Assembly (NCBI GenBank): GCA_963811335.1
Contig: CAWERB010000032.1
Location: 186,001 to 250,000, forward strand
Reading direction: 5' to 3'
Length of the DNA: 64,000 nucleotides
Origin: Trebonia sp963811335
GTDB taxonomy: Bacteria; Actinomycetota; Actinomycetes; Streptosporangiales; Streptosporangiaceae
This document shows positions 26,149 to 34,821 of this stretch, one piece after another; position 1 is the stretch's first letter, and every line of letters begins with the position of its first letter. Position numbers and translations under genes: made by a program. Under the pieces are notes generated by a model. The model was not told where the DNA came from. It saw nothing but the letters and a program-made list of their open reading frames with translations, and searched no databases.

Positions 26149-27917
26149 GCCGCCGCGGGCGAGCAGCTCGTCGTGGCTGCCGGCCTCCGCCACGTGCGCG
26201 CCGTCGAGCACCACGATGAGGTCGGCCATCCGGACGGTGCTGAACCGGTGCGACACCAGGATGGTCACGCCGCCGTTCGCCCGGGCCTGGCGCGCCGTGG
26301 CGGCGTAGCGCTCGAACAGCTGGTGCTCGGTCTCCGCGTCCAGCGCCGCGGTCGGCTCGTCGAGCGCGGTGAGCAGCGGCTCGTCCCGCATGAAGCCGCG
26401 GGCCAGGGCGAGCTTCTGCCACTGCCCGTAGGAGACGTCGACCCCGTCCGGCCAGGTTGGCCCGAGCTGGGTGCGCAGGCGGCCGGCAGGACGTCGACGA
26501 GATCCGCTGCCCCGGCTCGCTCGGCCGCGGTGACAAGCGCGGGCTCGACGTCGAGCCGGGGCAGGTCGCCGATGCCGATGGTGTGCGCCGCCTGGAACTC
26601 GAAGCGGAAGAAGTCCTGGAACGCCCCGGCCAGCCGTTCCCGCCAGCGCGCGCTGTCGACGCGGGCCAGGTCAGTGCCGTCCACCAGGATGCGGCCCGTG
26701 GTAGGGGAGTAGAGCTTCGCGAGCAGCTTGACCAGCGTGCTCTTGCCCGCGCCGTTCTCACCGACGACCGCGACCACCGACCCGGCGGGCAGGAACAGGT
26801 CCACGTCGTCGAGCGCAGGCCGGCTGGCGCCCGGGTAGCGGAACGTGACGTGCTCAAGCCGGATGCCCTCGGTGATGCGCTCCGGCGCGGGCTGGTCGGC
26901 GCGCTGCGTCACGGCCCGGGCGTAGTCCTCGAGCCAGGCGAGCCGCTGCGCACCGTCCATCCAGGTGCCGCGCAGGAAGCCGATCTCGCCGACCGTGGCG
27001 TTGAGGTAAGAGGACAGCCGGGCGCCGGCGGTCAGCACCAGGATCGCGCCGGACGTTGACGCGCGCGGACCGGTCGCGGTGAGCGCGATCGCGCCGACGT
27101 AGCCGAGCGCGAAGACCGCCCAGCCGGCCGCGTACCAGGCGGCGGACCGCGACCTGGCCGTCGCCACCGGCCCGTACCACCGCTCCCACGCGGCGCGGCG
27201 CCGGGCCGCGAGCGCCTCGCCGATGCCGAGTACCCGCAGCTCCTTGCCCGGCGAGGCGGTAGTGGACAGCGCGTACAGGTGCGCGGCGAGCCGGGTGGAC
27301 TGCGCGCCGCGCTCCTGGGCGGTGCGCTCCACCACGGGCCGCCAGGAGGTGGCCGCCACCGTCGGTATCGCGAACAGCAGCAGCGTCACCAGGACCGGGT
27401 TGACCGAGCCGAGCAGCGCCACGGTGATGCCGAGCCGGACCAGCCAGCCGGCGGTGGAGAAGACCGACATGTACATGTGGTCCAGGGTGTAGGTCTCCTC
27501 GCGCAGCACCGACAGCCGGTCCAGGTACTCCGGCCGCTCCTGGTGCGCGATCGTGGCGACGCCGGCTTGCAGCCGCGCCACGTGCGACTCAAGTGCGATC
27601 GTCACCTTGTCCCTGAAGCGCCGCTGTATCCGGGTGGACACGGTGGCCAGCAGCCAGGTCGCCACCGTGGAGACCGCGAGCGCGATGACCGCGAAGCGCA
27701 GCAGCCCCGGGTCGCGGGAGAGCAGGCCCTCGCCGAGCAGCTTGAACCAGACGGCGAGCAGCGCGTCGGGCACGGCCGCGACCAGGGCGAGCGTGAAGGA
27801 CACGCCCATCAGCGCCGGCTCGTACCGGAAGCCGAGCAGGCACAGCCGCCACATCGACCGCAGCGCCGGCGGCAGCTTGCCCGCCGCGTCGCCGTTTGTC
27901 ACGTCAGGAGAGGACAT
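26104..27917 (-). CDS. ABC exporter, fused permease/ATPase, subunit B (one frameshift)
   Basis: About 604-aa half-transporter. Six TM helices (WRLCLLGFRYEPALMGVSFTLALVAA ... GWAVFALGYVGAIALTATG) precede an NBD with Walker A VGENGAGKST and Q-loop GAFQDFF. After a frame change near 26465-26475 come the unusual signature DVSYGQWQKLALAR, Walker B PLLTALDEPTAALD and H-loop ILVSHRFSTVRMAD. The start overlaps the upstream ABC gene by 14 bases. The VSYGQ signature in place of LSGGQ suggests the degenerate site of a heterodimeric exporter, with the canonical partner encoded upstream. The substrate is unknown; this family exports peptides, lipids or drugs. Confidence 0.83.
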
Positions 27918-29868
27918 CGAAGGTCACCTCCTCCTCCCCTTCCTCCGGTGTCCCGGTCGCGAACCGCTCCGCCTGCAGGGAGAACATCCGCCAGTACCGG
28001 CCGCGCAGCGCCATCAGCTCGTCGTGGCTGCCCAGCTCCACGACGGCGCCGTCGGCGACCACCGCGATCCGGTCAACGTGCCTGACGGTGTTGAACCGGT
28101 GCGAGATAAGGATCGTGGTGCATGACCGGGTGGCCGTGAGTATCCGCTCGAAGATCTCCGTCTCGCCGCGGACGTCCAGCTGCGCCGTGGGCTCGTCGAG
28201 CAGCACGAGCCCGGCGCCGAGCCGAACCGCGGCCAGGGCACGGGCCAGCGCCACCCGCTGCCACTGCCCGCCGGACAGCTCGGTGCCGCCCGTGTAGCCC
28301 TTGGCAAGTACCGTGCCGAGGTCTGCGAGCCCCGCCGCCCCGGCCTCGGCGAGCGCGGCGGCGACGATGTCGTCCAGGTCGGTCACGGGGGACCGCGCGC
28401 CCGATACGATGGCGGAGCCATCGGGCGCGCCCCGGGGCCTCGGGGGGGTTTGGGGGGGTTGTCCCCCCGGGTCGGCAGAGTGGGGGGTCGTCCCCCCGGA
28501 AGACGACGGCGCCACGTTCTCCCGCAGCGTCAGCTCGAACCGGACGAAGTCCTGGAACACCGCGGTGACCTGGCGGCGCCATGACTCGAGGTCGAGGTCG
28601 CGCAGGTCCACTCCGTCGACCTCGATCGCGCCCGACTGCGGGTCGTACAGCCGGCACAGCAGCTTGGCCAGGGTGGTCTTGCCCGCCCCGTTCTGCCCGA
28701 CGATGGCCAGCGAGCTTCCCGCGGGGATCTCCAGGCTGAGCCCGCGCAGCACCTGGCGTTCCGGGCTCGCCGGGTAGGCGAAGGTCACGTTACTGAAGCT
28801 GACCTGGCGGGCGGGCATGCCCATCGCGGGCCGGCTGCCGGACGCGACCGTGCCGGCCCGGCCCATCGCGCCGGTGAGCCTGCCGACCGCCGCGACCGGC
28901 GCGGCGGCGCCGTCGAGCGCCCAGTTCAGCCCGCCGAACGCGATCATCGACGTGCCCGCGGCCGCGGTGGCGTAGGCGATCAGGCTGCCGAGCGCGAGCC
29001 GGCCGTCGAGCGCGGCCGCGCCGAGTGTCCAGAACACGAGCCCGTTTGCCGCGAGCACCACCGCGAGGCTAAGCAGCAGCGAGCGCTCCCGCATCCGGGT
29101 CGCCTCGTACTGCAGCCGGTGCAGGTTTCGCCTGCTGGCGAGGAACCGGCCGAGCACCCAGTCGGGCAGCCCGAATATCCGCAGCTCCTTGGCGGCCGGC
29201 GGGTCCACGGCCAGCCGGTAGGCGTAGTCGGCGTCGCGCCGCGCCTGCCGTACCTCCTCGGTGTTGCGGTCCCGCCAGACCGCGCTCTCGCGCAGCAGCC
29301 AGTGCGTCGCGAGCCAGCCCACGGCGAGCGTCGGCGGCGCCCACCAGGCGAAGCCGAACAGCACGCAGGCCTGGGCGATGCCCGCGACCATGTCCACCAG
29401 GCCGCCGGCGATGAAGTCCATCGAGAGGGACAGGGGCGGCCCGGTCATGCCCCGGTCGAAGTCCCGCGCCGTCTGCAGGTCGGCGGCGAGCACCGGGTCT
29501 TCCAGATGTCCGATGCCGGGCACCCGCACGCACGCGGCGGTCATCTCGTCGTACAGCCGGGCGGCCGTCCGGTCGCCGAGGTTGGCGGAGAGCGCCGTGT
29601 GGAACGGGCCGAGCACCTGCATGAGGATGAAGACCACGGCCACCGCGAGCAGCGGTGCCGCCAGGCCGGAGCCGCGCTCCACCGCTGCCACCAGCACGCC
29701 GGCGGCGACGGCGAAGCCGGCGGGCAGCAGCCCGCGGGCGACGAGCAGCCCCCACCAGCTCACCGCCATCGGCCGGTCGGCCTGCCACAGCGCCGCCGCG
29801 AGGCGTAGCTCCTGCCGCGCGGCCAGCCGGGCCGGCCTCGACTTGGCGGGCGGTCCGTCTCCAGTCAC
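27904..29868 (-). CDS. ABC exporter, fused permease/ATPase, subunit A, with in-frame repeat insertion
   Basis: 654-aa half-transporter. The TM domain (residues about 35-330) is followed by an NBD with Walker A VGQNGAGKTT, Q-loop AVFQDFVRF, canonical signature LSGGQWQRVALARAL, Walker B LVLLDEPTAQLD and H-loop ILISHRFNTVRHVD. Between the Q-loop helix (LTLRENVAP) and the signature helix there is an extra low-complexity stretch of about 40 residues rich in Pro, Ser and Gly (starting SSSGGTTPHSADPGG). It is encoded by the palindromic repeat at 28395-28500 and is absent from typical homologues. The gene is coupled to the downstream half-transporter, and the two likely form a heterodimer. Confidence 0.85.
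   Translation of the reverse strand: MTGDGPPAKSRPARLAARQELRLAAALWQADRPMAVSWWGLLVARGLLPAGFAVAAGVLVAAVERGSGLAAPLLAVAVVFILMQVLGPFHTALSANLGDRTAARLYDEMTAACVRVPGIGHLEDPVLAADLQTARDFDRGMTGPPLSLSMDFIAGGLVDMVAGIAQACVLFGFAWWAPPTLAVGWLATHWLLRESAVWRDRNTEEVRQARRDADYAYRLAVDPPAAKELRIFGLPDWVLGRFLASRRNLHRLQYEATRMRERSLLLSLAVVLAANGLVFWTLGAAALDGRLALGSLIAYATAAAGTSMIAFGGLNWALDGAAAPVAAVGRLTGAMGRAGTVASGSRPAMGMPARQVSFSNVTFAYPASPERQVLRGLSLEIPAGSSLAIVGQNGAGKTTLAKLLCRLYDPQSGAIEVDGVDLRDLDLESWRRQVTAVFQDFVRFELTLRENVAPSSSGGTTPHSADPGGQPPQTPPRPRGAPDGSAIVSGARSPVTDLDDIVAAALAEAGAAGLADLGTVLAKGYTGGTELSGGQWQRVALARALAAVRLGAGLVLLDEPTAQLDVRGETEIFERILTATRSCTTILISHRFNTVRHVDRIAVVADGAVVELGSHDELMALRGRYWRMFSLQAERFATGTPEEGEEEVTFDVLS
28395..28500. 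repeat. palindromic repeat element inserted in the ABC gene
   Basis: Arms GCGCGCCCGAT (28395-28405) and ATCGGGCGCGC (28420-28430) form a perfect 11-bp hairpin with an inner GATGGC/GCCATC pairing. This is followed by two G/C hairpin units, ggggggttgtcccccc and ggggggtcgtcccccc, separated by gggtcggcagagt. The insert keeps the reading frame of the host gene. It resembles a REP/palindromic element; no second copy is in this window. Confidence 0.7.
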
Positions 29869-30026
29869 GGGTCCATCCTCCCAGGCGCCGGCCCGCCACG
29901 CCTAGCCTGAATCAGTACACAGATTCGAAACACAGGCCCGGGTAGGCATCGCCTGATTGTGGTCACTATCGATCCAGTGAGCCAGAGGGGATGGGGCCTG
30001 GAATGATTCGCCTCCTGGACATGCTT

Positions 30027-30048
30027 CGTTAACTCTGTGTTCATCTGC
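30027..30048 (+). promoter_or_regulatory. PHO-box-like direct repeat
   Basis: Two adjacent 11-nt units, GTTAACTCTGT (30027-30037) and GTTCATCTGCG (30038-30048), fit the actinobacterial PhoP-box layout of 11-nt direct repeats beginning GTTCA. The second unit fits well, the first about 8 of 11. It lies 114 bp upstream of a phosphate:H+ symporter-like MFS gene. The rest of 29869-30161 is a divergent promoter region without genes. Confidence 0.5.
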
Positions 30049-30161
30049 GAGTCGGTGGCACGTTTACTTGGCTCCATAACTTGAGCACCGTGGGCGGCTT
30101 TCGGGCGCCCGGCCGTCGCGTACGCGAACGGCAGCTGGACGCGAGACGAACGAGGGACAAC

Positions 30162-31580
30162 TTGTCCGAAACCCAGAGCCTGGACGCGACCGGGCCGTCC
30201 GGCGGTACGGCAACGCGCAAGTTGCGCAAGCGCGCGGTGGTGGCCTCCGGCATCGGGTTCTTCACCGATGCCTACGACCTGTTCGTCATCGGCATCGTGT
30301 CCACCCTGCTGAAGGGGCAATGGCATCTCGGCACCGGCCAGCTCGCGCTGCTGAACGCGGTCATGCTCGGTGCGGCGTTCCTCGGCGCGCTGTGCTTCGG
30401 CAGGCTCGCCGACTCGATCGGCCGCACCCGGGTGTACTGGATATCCGCCGCACTCATGGTGCTCGCGGCGATCGGCTCGGCGCTGTCACCGTCGCTGCTC
30501 GTGCTGACCATCTTCCGGTTCCTGCTCGGCTTCGGCGTCGGCGGCGACTACCCGGTCACCAGCGTGCTTGTCAGCGAGTACGCGCACCACGGCACCCGCG
30601 GCAGGCAGGTCGGCCTCGTCTTCTCCGCCCAGGCGGTCGGGCTGATCGTCGGCCCGCTGCTCGCCCTCGCCTTCCTCGGCGGCGGCCTGGGCGCCCCGCT
30701 CACCTGGCGGCTGCTGCTCGGCGTAGGCGCCATCCCCGCGGCCGTCGCGGTCTGGCTGCGCCGCAAGCTGCCCGAGTCGGACCACTTCACGGCCGCCGCC
30801 GCGAAGACCGCCGCCGCGAAGACCGCCGCTGCGAAGACGCCGCTGCGAAGACAGCTGTCACGGACCCGGCCACGCGAGGCGAGGCACAGCCGCGGCCCGC
30901 GGCAGGCCGGCGCGGTTTCCTCGCCAGCCGCCGCCTGCTGACCCTGCTCGTCGGCACCTCCGGCTGCTGGTTCCTGCTCGACTACGCCTACTACGGCAAC
31001 ACGATCTCCACCCCGCGGATCATCTCCCTCATCAACCCGAACTCGTCGCAGATCACCACGATCGCGATCCAGCTGGCCATCTTCGTGGTCGCCGCGGTGC
31101 CCGGCTACATCCTGGCGATCGCCCGGATGGACCGCATCGGGCACCGCAAGCTCCAGCTCGTCGGCTTCGTCCGCGATGGGCCTGTGCTTCGCCGTGATCA
31201 GCCTGGTGCCCGGCATGACTACGGCGGTCGCTCCGTTCCTCCTGGTCTACGGGATCAGCTACTTCTTCACCGAGTTCGGCCCGAACGTCACCACGTTCGT
31301 GCTGCCCGGCGAACTGTTCCCCACCTCGGTGCGGGCCACGGGCCACGGCATCTCGGCCGGCATCGGCAAGTTCGGCGCGTTCGTCGGCGTCTTCCTGTTC
31401 CCTGTGCTGCAGAGCTCACTCGGCCTGCGCGGCACGCTGCTGCTCACCGCCGGCGTCTCCGTCCTCGGCGCCCTGCTCACCCTGGTCCTCCCCGAGCCCG
31501 CCGGGCGCAGCCTCGACGAGATCGCCGCCGAGCACGAGGCGCACGAGCCCGACCTCGCCGAGGTCGCCCAGGCCGCCTAG
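30162..31580 (+). CDS. MFS transporter of the phosphate:H+ symporter (PHS)-like group (two frameshifts)
   Basis: TM1 carries the PHS-like signature ASGIGFFTDAYDLFVIG. Motif A is FGRLADSIGRTRVYW, and FLLGFGVGGDYPVTSVLVSEYA is characteristic of PHS and related inorganic-anion or aromatic-acid carriers. The C-half has YFFTEFGPNVTTFVLPGELFPTSVRATGHGISAGIGKFGAFVG and PEPAGRSLDEI. Frame is lost at about 30838, where one C is missing in a 15-bp tandem repeat encoding AAAKT, and restored after about 31171, where an extra C is evident. The TTG at 30162 follows GAGGGACAAC. Reconstructed length is about 473 aa. Inorganic phosphate is the likely substrate, given the PHO-box-like site upstream. Confidence 0.78.
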
Positions 31581-32461
31581 GCGGAGACGGGCTCGGCGTC
31601 CGGGGTGCGGGCGGACGGGGGCTCCCAGTCCGGCGGCATGAACAGGTAGCCGAGCCGGTCGCGCCACGACGCGGCGGCCCTGACGTCCCGCCACAGGGCG
31701 GCGTAGTGGCCGTACTGCAGCGTGATGAGGTTGTACGAGTCGACCGGGTGGACCAGGCCGTACTTCGGCCGGTAGAGCTCCGGCTGGAAGGTGCCGAACA
31801 TGCGGTCCCAGATGACGAGGATGCCCGCGTAGTTCCTGTCCAGGTAGATCGGGTCGGAGCCGTGGTGCACCCGGTGGTGCGACGGCGTGTTGAACAGGAA
31901 CTCGACCGGCCGCGGCAGCTTCCTGATCATCTCGGTGTGCACGAAGAACTGGTAGACGAGGTTGACACCGTAGGCGAAGTAGATCGCCCACGGCGCCACG
32001 CCGAGCAGCGGCAGCGGGAGCCAGAAGAAGAAGTCGAACCAGGGATTCCACTTCTGCCGCAGCGCGGTGCCGAAGTTCATGTACTCCGACGAGTGGTGGG
32101 CCTGGTGCGCGGCCCAGCCGACCCGGGCGCGGTGCACGAACCGGTGCTGCCAGTAGTAGGCGAAGTCCACGCCGCCGACGACCAGCACCCAGGACCACCA
32201 GGTGCGCATCGGCAGGTGCCACGGCGCCACGTACAGGTACAGCGCGATGAGCGCGATGAACGCCGCGACCTTGAGCGCCAGCGTGGAGAACAGCGAGAAC
32301 AACCCCATCATGATCGACGTCGACGCGTCCTTGGACGCGTAGCCGGTCACGTCGTCGTGGTCGAGCCACTTGAGCGCGGCGAGCTCGACGCCGATGAAGA
32401 GGAGGAAGAACGGGACCGCCCACGTCACCGGGTTGGCCCACGGGTTAAGCACGTCGCGCAT
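31577..32461 (-). CDS. fatty acid hydroxylase / sterol desaturase family protein
   Basis: 294-aa integral membrane di-iron enzyme. The histidine clusters are HRFVHR, HQAHHSSE and HRVHHGS, spread between four hydrophobic segments (WAVPFFLLFIGVELAAL, LKVAAFIALIALYLYVAP, WWSWVLVVGGVDFAYYW, PLPLLGVAPWAIYFAYGV). C-terminal RNYAGILVIWDRMFGTFQPE is also conserved. It hydroxylates or desaturates a lipid or carotenoid; the substrate is not predictable. The ATG at 32461 is preferred (GGAGG five bases upstream) over 32521. Its stop codon shares the palindrome CTAG with the stop of the convergent MFS gene. Confidence 0.88.
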   Translation of the reverse strand: MRDVLNPWANPVTWAVPFFLLFIGVELAALKWLDHDDVTGYASKDASTSIMMGLFSLFSTLALKVAAFIALIALYLYVAPWHLPMRTWWSWVLVVGGVDFAYYWQHRFVHRARVGWAAHQAHHSSEYMNFGTALRQKWNPWFDFFFWLPLPLLGVAPWAIYFAYGVNLVYQFFVHTEMIRKLPRPVEFLFNTPSHHRVHHGSDPIYLDRNYAGILVIWDRMFGTFQPELYRPKYGLVHPVDSYNLITLQYGHYAALWRDVRAAASWRDRLGYLFMPPDWEPPSARTPDAEPVSA

Positions 32462-32524
32462 CGTCGCCTCCACCGACGTCGAGCCGGCCGTATAACCAGC
32501 TATGTAACTGGCGGGTAACATACC

Positions 32525-33415
32525 TTACGTCGCGTCTCTCAACAAGGCGGCCTTGCCGCGCACCACGGGGTTGACCAGCTCGCCGATCCCCGAGATGCGG
32601 ATACGGACCTCGTCGCCGGCCTCCAGGGTGAAGGGCAGGTCGGGCACCACGCTGGTCCCGGTGGACAGGATCACGCCGGCGGGGAACTCGTCCGCGCGGA
32701 ACAGGTAGCCGGCCAGCTCGTCGATCTTCCTGTGCAGCGCCCCGGTGCTCGCGCTGCCCGCCCAGGCCGCCGCGCCGCCGCGGGCGATCGTCAGCTCGAT
32801 GGTCAGCGCGTACGGGTCGGGAACCTCCCACGCGGGCACGATCCACGGGCAGGCCGCGCAGCCGCCGAGGTAGACCTTGGCCTGCGGCAGGTACAGCGGG
32901 TTCTCGCCCTCGATGGACCGTGAGCTCATGTCGTTGCAGACGGTGTAGCCGGCCACGGCGCCCGCCGCGTTGAGCACGACGGCCAGCTCCGGCTCGGGGA
33001 CGTCGATGACGGAATCGGACCGCACAGACACCGGCTCGCCAGGGCCGCTGACCCGCCACGCCGCGGACTTGAAGAACAGCTCGGGCCGCTCCGCCGCGTA
33101 CACCCGGTCGTAGACGTCCGCCGACTGCTCGCTCTCCGCCATCCGGGCGGTACGCGACCGCTCGTAGGTGACGCCCGCCGCCCACACCTCCATGCGGCCG
33201 TCCACCGGGGCAAGCAGCTGGGCGCCGGCGGCCGGGCTCGTCGCTCCGCCGGGGTGCTCGCAGGCCTCGCGGATCCGGTCAAGCGGCAGGGCCAGCAGGT
33301 CGCCCAGCGACCCGGCCCCCGCCGACTCGGGCACCGCCAGCTCGGTCACCGCGTCGCCGTCGATCACCCCGACGCGAGCCCGGCGATCGCCGAGATGAAA
33401 CCTGACCAGCCGCAC
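32525..33415 (-). CDS. fumarylacetoacetate hydrolase (FAH) family protein
   Basis: 296-aa enzyme. The metal-binding acidic residues of the FAH fold lie in DVPEPELAVVLN (E-x-E), followed by GYTVCNDMSSRSIEGENPLYLPQAKVYLGG (Asp and Lys) and the C-terminal STGTSVVPDLPFTLEAGDEVRIRISGIGELVNPVV. The group includes acylpyruvate hydrolases, 2-oxohept-3-ene-dioate hydratases/isomerases and sugar-derived 2-keto-acid enzymes, so the exact substrate is open. The GTG at 33415 follows a strong CCAGGAGG. It lies 63 bp upstream of the hydroxylase gene on the same strand, so co-transcription is possible. Confidence 0.87.
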   Translation of the reverse strand: MRLVRFHLGDRRARVGVIDGDAVTELAVPESAGAGSLGDLLALPLDRIREACEHPGGATSPAAGAQLLAPVDGRMEVWAAGVTYERSRTARMAESEQSADVYDRVYAAERPELFFKSAAWRVSGPGEPVSVRSDSVIDVPEPELAVVLNAAGAVAGYTVCNDMSSRSIEGENPLYLPQAKVYLGGCAACPWIVPAWEVPDPYALTIELTIARGGAAAWAGSASTGALHRKIDELAGYLFRADEFPAGVILSTGTSVVPDLPFTLEAGDEVRIRISGIGELVNPVVRGKAALLRDAT

Positions 33416-33609
33416 GGCAACCTCCTGGACGACTCGGGACGACACCTCGATACTGCCACCGCCAGGCCCGGAGCGGTTATCCGGTGGTGACGGACTTTCC
33501 GCTGTCGGCCAGCGCCTGCGACGCGGCGCACGCGCCCCACGCCGGCAGGCGTGCTCACGCGAGGGCGCGAAGGGTGCCAGCACACCCATATCCGCGTAAT
33601 GATGGCCAC

Positions 33610-34248
33610 ATGATCTCATCGGGGCACTTGATCGGCTTCACGCTCGCTTCGCTCGTCATCATCGTCGTGCCCGGTCCTGGGGTGCTGTTCGTGATCGGGC
33701 GCGCGCTCGCGCACGGGCGGCGGACCGCGTTCGCGACCGCGGCCGGGCACGCGGCGGGCAACTACGTGGTGGCCGCGTGCGTGGCGGTCGGGCTCGGCAC
33801 GCTGCTGCAGCGTTCCGCGGAGGTGTTCACCGTGGTCAAGCTGGCTGGCGCGCTCTACCTGGTGTTCCTCGGCGTCCAGGCGGTCAGGCGCCGGCACTCG
33901 CTCGCGACGGCGATGTCGTCGGCGGCGGGCGCGGGCGACAGCTGGCGCGCACTGCGTGACGGGTTCGTCGTCGGGGTGACCAACCCGAAGTCGTTCATCT
34001 TGTTCGGTGCGATCCTGCCCCAGTTCGTCGACCGGGGAGCGGGGAACGTCCCGGCGCAGATGCTGCTGCTCGCGCTCATCTCGGTCAGCCTGGGGCTGGT
34101 CTCCGACGTCACCTGGGGGCTGGCCGCGAGCACGGTCCGCGCCTGGTTCGCCCGGTCGCCGCGCCGGTACGCACTCGTCGGCGGCGCCGGCGGCCTGGCC
34201 ATGGTTGGCGTCGGCGTCACGATCGCGCTCACCGGGCCGAGCAAGTAG
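33610..34248 (+). CDS. LysE family translocator
   Basis: 212-aa amino-acid exporter-type protein with the LysE/RhtB signature near the start (LIGFTLASLVIIVVPGPGVLFVIGRALAHGRRTAFATAAGHAAGNYV), VKLAGALYLVFLGVQAVR, GFVVGVTNPKSFILFGAILPQFV and six hydrophobic helices. The ATG at 33610 gives the standard N-terminus. It stands alone. The substrate is probably an amino acid or derivative; no regulator is adjacent. Confidence 0.9.
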   Translation: MISSGHLIGFTLASLVIIVVPGPGVLFVIGRALAHGRRTAFATAAGHAAGNYVVAACVAVGLGTLLQRSAEVFTVVKLAGALYLVFLGVQAVRRRHSLATAMSSAAGAGDSWRALRDGFVVGVTNPKSFILFGAILPQFVDRGAGNVPAQMLLLALISVSLGLVSDVTWGLAASTVRAWFARSPRRYALVGGAGGLAMVGVGVTIALTGPSK

Positions 34249-34344
34249 CTGCGGGCAGCTAATCAGCCCAGGTCAGTGAGTCGGCTGGGGGAAGGTTCGC
34301 CCCAGGCAGCGTGGCGGCCCGCCGCCCGTCCGTAGACTGGGCGG

Positions 34345-34770
34345 GTGGCATCGGTGACAGACCCGAAGATCAGCGAGTTCCTCAGCGCGGGTACCCGGAC
34401 CGGCAAGCTGGCCTACGCCGCCCAGGGCGGCAGGCCGCTGGTTGCCCCTATCTGGTTCATCGTGGAGGACGGCGACCTCGTGTTCAACACGGGGAAGGAC
34501 ACGGCCAAGGGCCGGGCGCTGGCCCGTGATCCCCGGGCTGCGCTCTGCGTTGACCTGGAGGAGCCGCCGTACGGCTTCGTCCAGGTGCAAGGTGAAGCCG
34601 AGCTGTCGGAGGATCCAGGGGAACTGGTGCGCACCGCCACCGCGATCGCCGCCCGCTACGTGGGCCCCGACCGGGCCGAGGAATTCGGCAAGCGCAACGG
34701 CGTTCCCGGCGAGCTCGTGGTCCGGCTGCGCCCGGTCAAGGTCATCGCCGTCTTCGATATGACCGCCTGA
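34345..34770 (+). CDS. PPOX-class, probably F420-dependent, oxidoreductase
   Basis: 141-aa split beta-barrel protein similar to the mycobacterial Rv1155 group. Visible are KISEFLSAGTRTGKLAYAAQGGRPLVAPIWFIVEDGDLVFNTGKDTAKGRALARDPRAALCVDLEEPPYGFVQVQG, with the KGR(A)LARDPR cofactor-phosphate region and C-terminal LVVRLRPVKVIAVFDM. The GTG start is in frame and near a plausible ribosome-binding site. F420 use is inferred from the subgroup; no F420 genes are in the window. Confidence 0.85.
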   Translation: MASVTDPKISEFLSAGTRTGKLAYAAQGGRPLVAPIWFIVEDGDLVFNTGKDTAKGRALARDPRAALCVDLEEPPYGFVQVQGEAELSEDPGELVRTATAIAARYVGPDRAEEFGKRNGVPGELVVRLRPVKVIAVFDMTA

Positions 34771-34799
34771 TCGGCCGGGCGGGCAAGTAACCCGAAAGG

Positions 34800-34821
34800 C
34801 GAGGCACTCACTAGTGCCTCG
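34800..34821. terminator. bidirectional terminator-like hairpin
   Basis: CGAGGCACT (34800-34808), loop cact, AGTGCCTCG (34813-34821) lies between the convergent PPOX gene (stop 34770) and the response regulator gene, overlapping the latter's stop codon at 34811-34813. It is placed to terminate both. Confidence 0.6.

Noticed and set aside
28441..28500. G6/C6 units as CRISPR repeats
   Set aside because: There are only two units with a short non-unique spacer, inside a coding frame, and no cas genes; palindromic element is the better description.
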